This document shows, piece after piece, positions 40,204 through 43,448 of a stretch of 43,448 nucleotides of DNA. The stretch lies in contig NZ_JYLK01000026.1 in the NCBI RefSeq assembly GCF_001439805.1, forward strand, positions 1 to 43,448, in the 5' to 3' direction. Below the pieces are notes generated by a model that saw only the letters and a program-made list of their open reading frames with translations, ran no database searches and was not told where the DNA came from. Each line of letters opens with the position of its first letter. Within the stretch, counting starts at the first letter, position 1. Source of the DNA: Pseudomonas trivialis (lineage in GTDB: Bacteria; Pseudomonadota; Gammaproteobacteria; Pseudomonadales; Pseudomonadaceae). Position numbers and translations under genes: made by a program.

Positions 40204-40559
40204 CACTTGCGGCCCTCGGCGCCGGTGGCCACTTCGTCGGTGCGCGCGGCCATGATGAAGTCGTTGCGGTGCAGGCCCTTGATCGAGTGGCTCCACCAGG
40301 TCACGGTGACCTTGCCCCATTCAGTGAGCAGGCCAGGGTGATGGCCCTCGGCTTCGGCGATTTCACCCACGGCATTGGTGAAGGCCAGGGCGAACTTGAA
40401 GTTCTTGAACAGGAATACCTTTTCCAACTGCATCACGCCGTCGCGCACTTCGATGTTCCAGTCGGGGATCTGCTTGAGCAGTACCGGCAACTCTTCATCG
40501 CTGACTTGCGGGGCGTCGGCGCGGCAGGCTTCACAGTGGGCTTGGTTCAACGTGGTCAT
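40203..40559 (-). CDS. phhB: 4a-hydroxytetrahydrobiopterin dehydratase
   Basis: PhhB regenerates the pterin cofactor used by PhhA by dehydrating the 4a-carbinolamine. The 118-residue protein has the active-site pair His73-His74 in EAEGHHPGLL and His91 in WWSHSIKGLHRNDF, and the Trp in TVTWW. The frame is open 14 codons upstream; the ATG at 40557-40559 begins the family sequence. It lies between phhA (96 bp upstream) and phhC (one-base overlap). Confidence 0.95.
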   Translation of the reverse strand: MTTLNQAHCEACRADAPQVSDEELPVLLKQIPDWNIEVRDGVMQLEKVFLFKNFKFALAFTNAVGEIAEAEGHHPGLLTEWGKVTVTWWSHSIKGLHRNDFIMAARTDEVATGAEGRK

Positions 40560-40655
40560 GGTGGTGTCCTGAATTCGAAAGGTGAAGGTCAGTGGCGTCA
40601 CCCTAAAGCAACGCGCGGCCAGGGAACAGACTCACCTGGCGTCAAAATGCACGGT

Positions 40656-41447
40656 TCACGCAGCCTTGGGTTTGGGGGGGAACTTGGGCGCATGCAAACC
40701 CAACTGCATGCCGCGCTCGACCATGCCCATGATGTCTTCCTGCGCCACGTCGAACAGGCGCTTGAGCTCAGGCAGGACGAAATACAGCGGTTGCAGGATA
40801 TCGATGCGATAGGGCGTGCGCATGGCTTCCAGTGGGTCGAAGGCTTGATGTTCGGGCTGCGCAGACAGGCTGTACACCGTCTCCCTGGGCGACGACAGAA
40901 TACCGCCACCGTAGATGCGCAGACCGGCCGGTGTGTCCACCAGGCCGAACTCGATGGTCATCCAGTACAGCCGCGCCAGGTACACCCGTTGCTCCTTGGT
41001 GGCCGCCAGGCCGAGCTTGCCGTAGGTGTGGGTAAATTCAGCGAACCAGGGATTGGTCAGCAGCGGGCAGTGACCGAAGATCTCGTGGAAAATATCCGGC
41101 TCTTGCAGGTAGTCCAGTTCCTCGCGGGTGCGAATAAAAGTCGCCACCGGAAACTGCTTGCTGGCGAGCAGCTCGAAAAAGGTCTGGAAGGGGATCAGCG
41201 CCGGGACCCGGGCCACTTGCCAGCCGGTGGTGTCGGCCAGCACTTGATTGATTTCGTCCAGTTGCGGGATGCGGTCCAGTGGCAGGGCCAGCTTGTCGAT
41301 ACCGTCCAGGTATTCCTGGCAGGCGCGCCCCTCGATCACCTTCAGTTGGCGCGTGATCAGGGTGTTCCACACCGCGTGTTCTTCCGGCGAATACTGGATA
41401 AACCCTTGCGCATCGGGCTCGCGGGCCACGTATTGCGTCTGCTTCAT
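40656..41447 (-). CDS. phhA: Phenylalanine 4-monooxygenase
   Basis: PhhA hydroxylates phenylalanine to tyrosine with O2 and tetrahydropterin. The 263-residue enzyme is almost entirely catalytic domain: RACQEYLDGI, RIPQLDEIN, ARVPALIPFQTFFELLA, the iron ligands His121 and His126 in PDIFHEIFGHCPLL and Glu166 in MTIEFGLV. The start at 41445-41447 is preferred over the MNAQQESR extension because AGGAGAG lies four bases upstream and the known PhhA proteins begin MKxTQYVAR. It is divergent from phhR with a shared 256-bp control region. Confidence 0.97.
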   Translation of the reverse strand: MKQTQYVAREPDAQGFIQYSPEEHAVWNTLITRQLKVIEGRACQEYLDGIDKLALPLDRIPQLDEINQVLADTTGWQVARVPALIPFQTFFELLASKQFPVATFIRTREELDYLQEPDIFHEIFGHCPLLTNPWFAEFTHTYGKLGLAATKEQRVYLARLYWMTIEFGLVDTPAGLRIYGGGILSSPRETVYSLSAQPEHQAFDPLEAMRTPYRIDILQPLYFVLPELKRLFDVAQEDIMGMVERGMQLGLHAPKFPPKPKAA

Positions 41448-41566
41448 ACGGCTCTCCTGCTGGGCGTTCATTATTGTTATGTCCTGCGATACCGGTATTG
41501 ATACGCCCTACGGGGCAGGATTCCATCCGCTTCACAGCGTCTGTTGCAGAAAAAGCCTCTGCAGTT

Positions 41567-41584
41567 CGTAAAGAATTCGTTACG
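41567..41584. promoter_or_regulatory. PhhR/TyrR box between phhA and phhR
   Basis: CGTAAAGAATTCGTTACG is an imperfect palindrome matching the TyrR/PhhR pattern TGTAAA-N6-TTTACA apart from end bases and one position. It is 120 bp from the phhA start and 119 bp from the phhR start, so it can serve both genes. Activation of phhA with phenylalanine or tyrosine is the known role in P. putida; for this strain it is inferred. Confidence 0.7.
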
Positions 41585-41703
41585 TATCTGCGCTCGTCAC
41601 GGCATTGGGCTGGGAAAAGGACACTGGCTGTAACATAATCTTGACGATAATCTGCGCTCAGCGACAAAAACACGCGGCGCCTTCCCACTCTTCGGGTGTC
41701 TTC

Positions 41704-43263
41704 ATGCGTATTAAAGTGCATTGCCAGAACCGCATTGGCATCCTGCGGGACATTCTCAACCTGCTGGTGGAGTACGGCGTCAACGTCGCCAAGGGCGAGG
41801 TTGGCGGTGAGCATGGCAACGCCATTTACCTGTACTGCCCGAACCTGGTGAACATGCAGTTCCAGGCCTTGCGCCCGCAGTTCGAGGCAATTGGCGGGGT
41901 GTTCGGCGTGAAGCGGGTAGGGCTGATGCCCAGCGAGCGCCGGCACATGGAACTCAACGCCCTGCTGGGTGCCCTGGAGTTTCCGGTGCTGTCGATCGAT
42001 ATGGGCGGCTCCATCGTCGCCGCCAACCGTTCGGCCGCGCAGTTGCTCGGGGTGCGGGTGGACGAGGTGCCGGGAATTCCGCTGTCGCGCTACGCCGAGG
42101 ATTTCGACTTGCCGGAACTGGTGCGCGCCAGCAAGTCGCGCATCAATGGCTTGCGGGTCAAGGTCAAGGGCGACGTGTTCCTGGCCGATATCGCGCCGTT
42201 GCAATCGTCCGAGCACGACGACAGCGAAGCCATGGCCGGTGCCGTACTGACCCTGCACCGCGCCGACCGCGTCGGTGAGCGTATCTATAACGTGCGCAAG
42301 CAGGAGTTGCGCGGCTTCGACAGCATTTTCCAGAGCTCGCGGGTCATGGCCGCCGTGGTCCGTGAGGCGCGGCGCATGGCGCCGCTGGATGCGCCGCTAT
42401 TGATAGAAGGTGAAACCGGCACCGGCAAGGAGTTGCTGGCCCGCGCCTGTCACCTGGCCAGCCCGCGTGGGCAATCACCGTTGATGGCGCTCAACTGCGC
42501 GGGGTTGCCGGAGTCGATGGCCGAGACGGAACTGTTCGGCTACGGCCCCGGTGCGTTTGAAGGGGCTCGCGCCGAGGGCAAGCTTGGGTTGTTGGAACTG
42601 ACGGCGGGCGGAACCTTGTTTCTTGATGGGGTGGGGGAAATGAGCGCGCGGTTGCAGGTAAAACTGCTGCGGTTTCTGCAGGACGGGTGCTTTCGTCGGG
42701 TGGGCAGCGATGAAGAGGTGTACCTGGATGTGCGGGTGATTTGCGCGACCCAGGTGGATTTGTCAGAACTCTGCGCGCGGGGGGAGTTTCGTCAGGATTT
42801 GTATCACCGGCTGAATGTGCTGTCGTTGCATATCCCGCCGTTGCGCGAGTGCCTGGATGGCTTGGCGCCGTTGGTGGAGCACTTTCTCGACCAGGCCAGC
42901 CGGCAGATCGGCTGCCCCCTGCCAACACTGGCACCGGCGGCCATGGACCGGCTTGCTCATTACCATTGGCCGGGGAATGTGCGGCAACTGGAGAATGTAT
43001 TGTTTCAGGCGGTTTCGTTGTGTGAGGGCGGGGTGGTCAAGGTGGAGCATATTCGACTGCCGGATTACGGGGTGCGTCAGCCGCTGGGAGACTTTTCGCT
43101 GGAAGGGGGGTTGGAGGCGATTGTCGGGCGGTTTGAGAAGGCGGTGTTGGAGGCGTTGTACGTGGAGCATTCCAGCAGTCGGCAGCTAGGGAAGCGGTTG
43201 GGGGTTTCGCATACGACTATTGCTAATAAATTGCGCGATTATGGGGTGGTGAAGGGGGCTTGA
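41704..43263 (+). CDS. phhR: TyrR-family transcriptional regulator of aromatic amino acid catabolism
   Basis: PhhR activates the phh operon in response to aromatic amino acids. The 519-residue protein has an ACT domain (1 to about 75, CQNRIGILRDILNLLVEYG), a PAS domain (about 85-190), an AAA+ domain with Walker A EGETGTGKE (Lys242), and a C-terminal Fis-like helix-turn-helix (RQLGKRLGVSHTTIANKLRD). At the sigma-54 contact loop the usual GAFTGA reads GAFEGA (283-288), as in TyrR proteins that work with sigma-70. The open frame runs upstream to 41605; the ATG at 41704 begins the ACT domain. It is divergent from phhA. Confidence 0.95.
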   Translation: MRIKVHCQNRIGILRDILNLLVEYGVNVAKGEVGGEHGNAIYLYCPNLVNMQFQALRPQFEAIGGVFGVKRVGLMPSERRHMELNALLGALEFPVLSIDMGGSIVAANRSAAQLLGVRVDEVPGIPLSRYAEDFDLPELVRASKSRINGLRVKVKGDVFLADIAPLQSSEHDDSEAMAGAVLTLHRADRVGERIYNVRKQELRGFDSIFQSSRVMAAVVREARRMAPLDAPLLIEGETGTGKELLARACHLASPRGQSPLMALNCAGLPESMAETELFGYGPGAFEGARAEGKLGLLELTAGGTLFLDGVGEMSARLQVKLLRFLQDGCFRRVGSDEEVYLDVRVICATQVDLSELCARGEFRQDLYHRLNVLSLHIPPLRECLDGLAPLVEHFLDQASRQIGCPLPTLAPAAMDRLAHYHWPGNVRQLENVLFQAVSLCEGGVVKVEHIRLPDYGVRQPLGDFSLEGGLEAIVGRFEKAVLEALYVEHSSSRQLGKRLGVSHTTIANKLRDYGVVKGA

Positions 43264-43293
43264 GTGCGTCTGGGGGTGGGTACATATCAGGGG

Positions 43294-43314
43294 GTCAGCT
43301 CCCCATAAGCTGAC
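43294..43314. repeat. Inverted repeat between phhR and the IS256 element
   Basis: GTCAGCT (43294-43300) and AGCTGAC (43308-43314) form a seven-base stem with a seven-base loop. No T-run follows, so it is a weak terminator candidate; it lies within 8 bp of the presumed IS end. Confidence 0.5.
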
Positions 43315-43321
43315 TGACACT

Positions 43322-43448
43322 GGGACTGTCATAAATTTTGTGTTCGGGCATAACATGTTGATAGAGGTGCATGTATGCCGACCAAAAAGAAACCTGGCCG
43401 TGAGGCCCCGCGAGACCTTCCATCCATTCCCCAAGAGCTGATCGACCA
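43322..43448 (+). mobile_element. IS256-family element, left end (cut by window edge)
   Basis: GGGACTGTCATAAATTTTGT at 43322-43341 looks like an IS256-family terminal inverted repeat, followed 33 bases later by the transposase start. The other end is beyond the window. The family call rests on the protein N-terminus and this repeat; the exact edge is inferred. Confidence 0.75.
43375..43448 (+). CDS. IS256-family transposase, N-terminal fragment (runs off window)
   Basis: The frame opens at ATG 43375 after AGAGGTGC and gives MPTKKKPGREAPRDLPSIPQ then ELID before the window ends. This Lys-rich start followed by a PxIPxELID motif is the usual beginning of IS256-group transposases in Pseudomonas. 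Only 24 residues are present, so family confidence depends on this short match plus the inverted repeat at 43322. Confidence 0.7.
   Translation, partial: MPTKKKPGREAPRDLPSIPQELID

Noticed and set aside
41489..41498. ATACCGGTAT, a perfect 10-bp palindrome upstream of phhA, as a regulator site
   Set aside because: It is short, unlike the PhhR box, and I cannot link it to a known regulator; it could be chance.

Overview
The window looks like chromosomal DNA of a Pseudomonas of the fluorescens group. The grounds are high G+C, REP repeats built on the core GTGGGAGCGGGCTTGC, and gene neighbourhoods I recognise from Pseudomonas: purMN, hda with tandem NlpC/P60 lipoproteins, the riboswitch-controlled cob cluster, recQ with a YecA-family gene, PlpD, and phhABC/phhR. 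Almost all of it is ordinary core genome. I found no CRISPR array, rRNA, tRNA, phage or defence island. Species identity is inferred from recognition, not from a search.

Layout. Positions 1-420 are the end of an ISL3-family insertion sequence whose transposase runs off the left edge; the element sits in the T-tract of a terminator. Positions 459-2889 (minus) hold purM-purN-DUF3108. Positions 3246-7833 (plus) hold a DUF2066 protein, a PerM-type membrane protein, hda and two NlpC/P60 lipoproteins. A sorbosone-dehydrogenase-like lipoprotein lies at 7893-9206 (minus). A cobalamin riboswitch at about 9325-9544 then leads a ten-gene run for late corrin processing and lower-ligand assembly (cobO, cobB, bluB, cbiB, cobD, cobQ, gap, cobU, cobT, cobC, cobS; 9641-18955). 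Most junctions overlap by 1-4 bases or more; the one real break is a roughly 490-bp repeat-filled gap between cobQ and cobU.

Positions 18998-21368 hold a MarR regulator, an MFS transporter, a 39-residue membrane peptide and a periplasmic glutathione peroxidase. A matching palindrome precedes both marR and the transporter. A FadL-type porin, a DUF3509 protein and a small membrane protein follow on the minus strand. Next come a 107-residue protein and rmuC (plus), facing a 1156-residue transporter-kinase-receiver hybrid (CrbS/MxtR type), a YbaN-like protein and a YecA-family protein (minus). recQ and a SlyA-like MarR gene (plus) precede a palindromic repeat block, then plpD (minus), a SelW-like protein (plus), an EamA exporter (minus) and an LpxH-like phosphoesterase (plus). 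The last metabolic block is phenylalanine catabolism: phhA-phhB-phhC (minus) opposite the TyrR-type regulator phhR (plus). The window ends inside an IS256-family element.

Because both ends lie inside different insertion sequences, the window is probably one assembly contig broken at multicopy IS elements. The observations most worth checking are the MarR operator pair with its 39-residue ORF, the modular palindromic repeats (including one pair of hairpins with paired changes), a REP that supplies the CobB C-terminus, and the leader structures of the DUF3509 gene and the cob operon.
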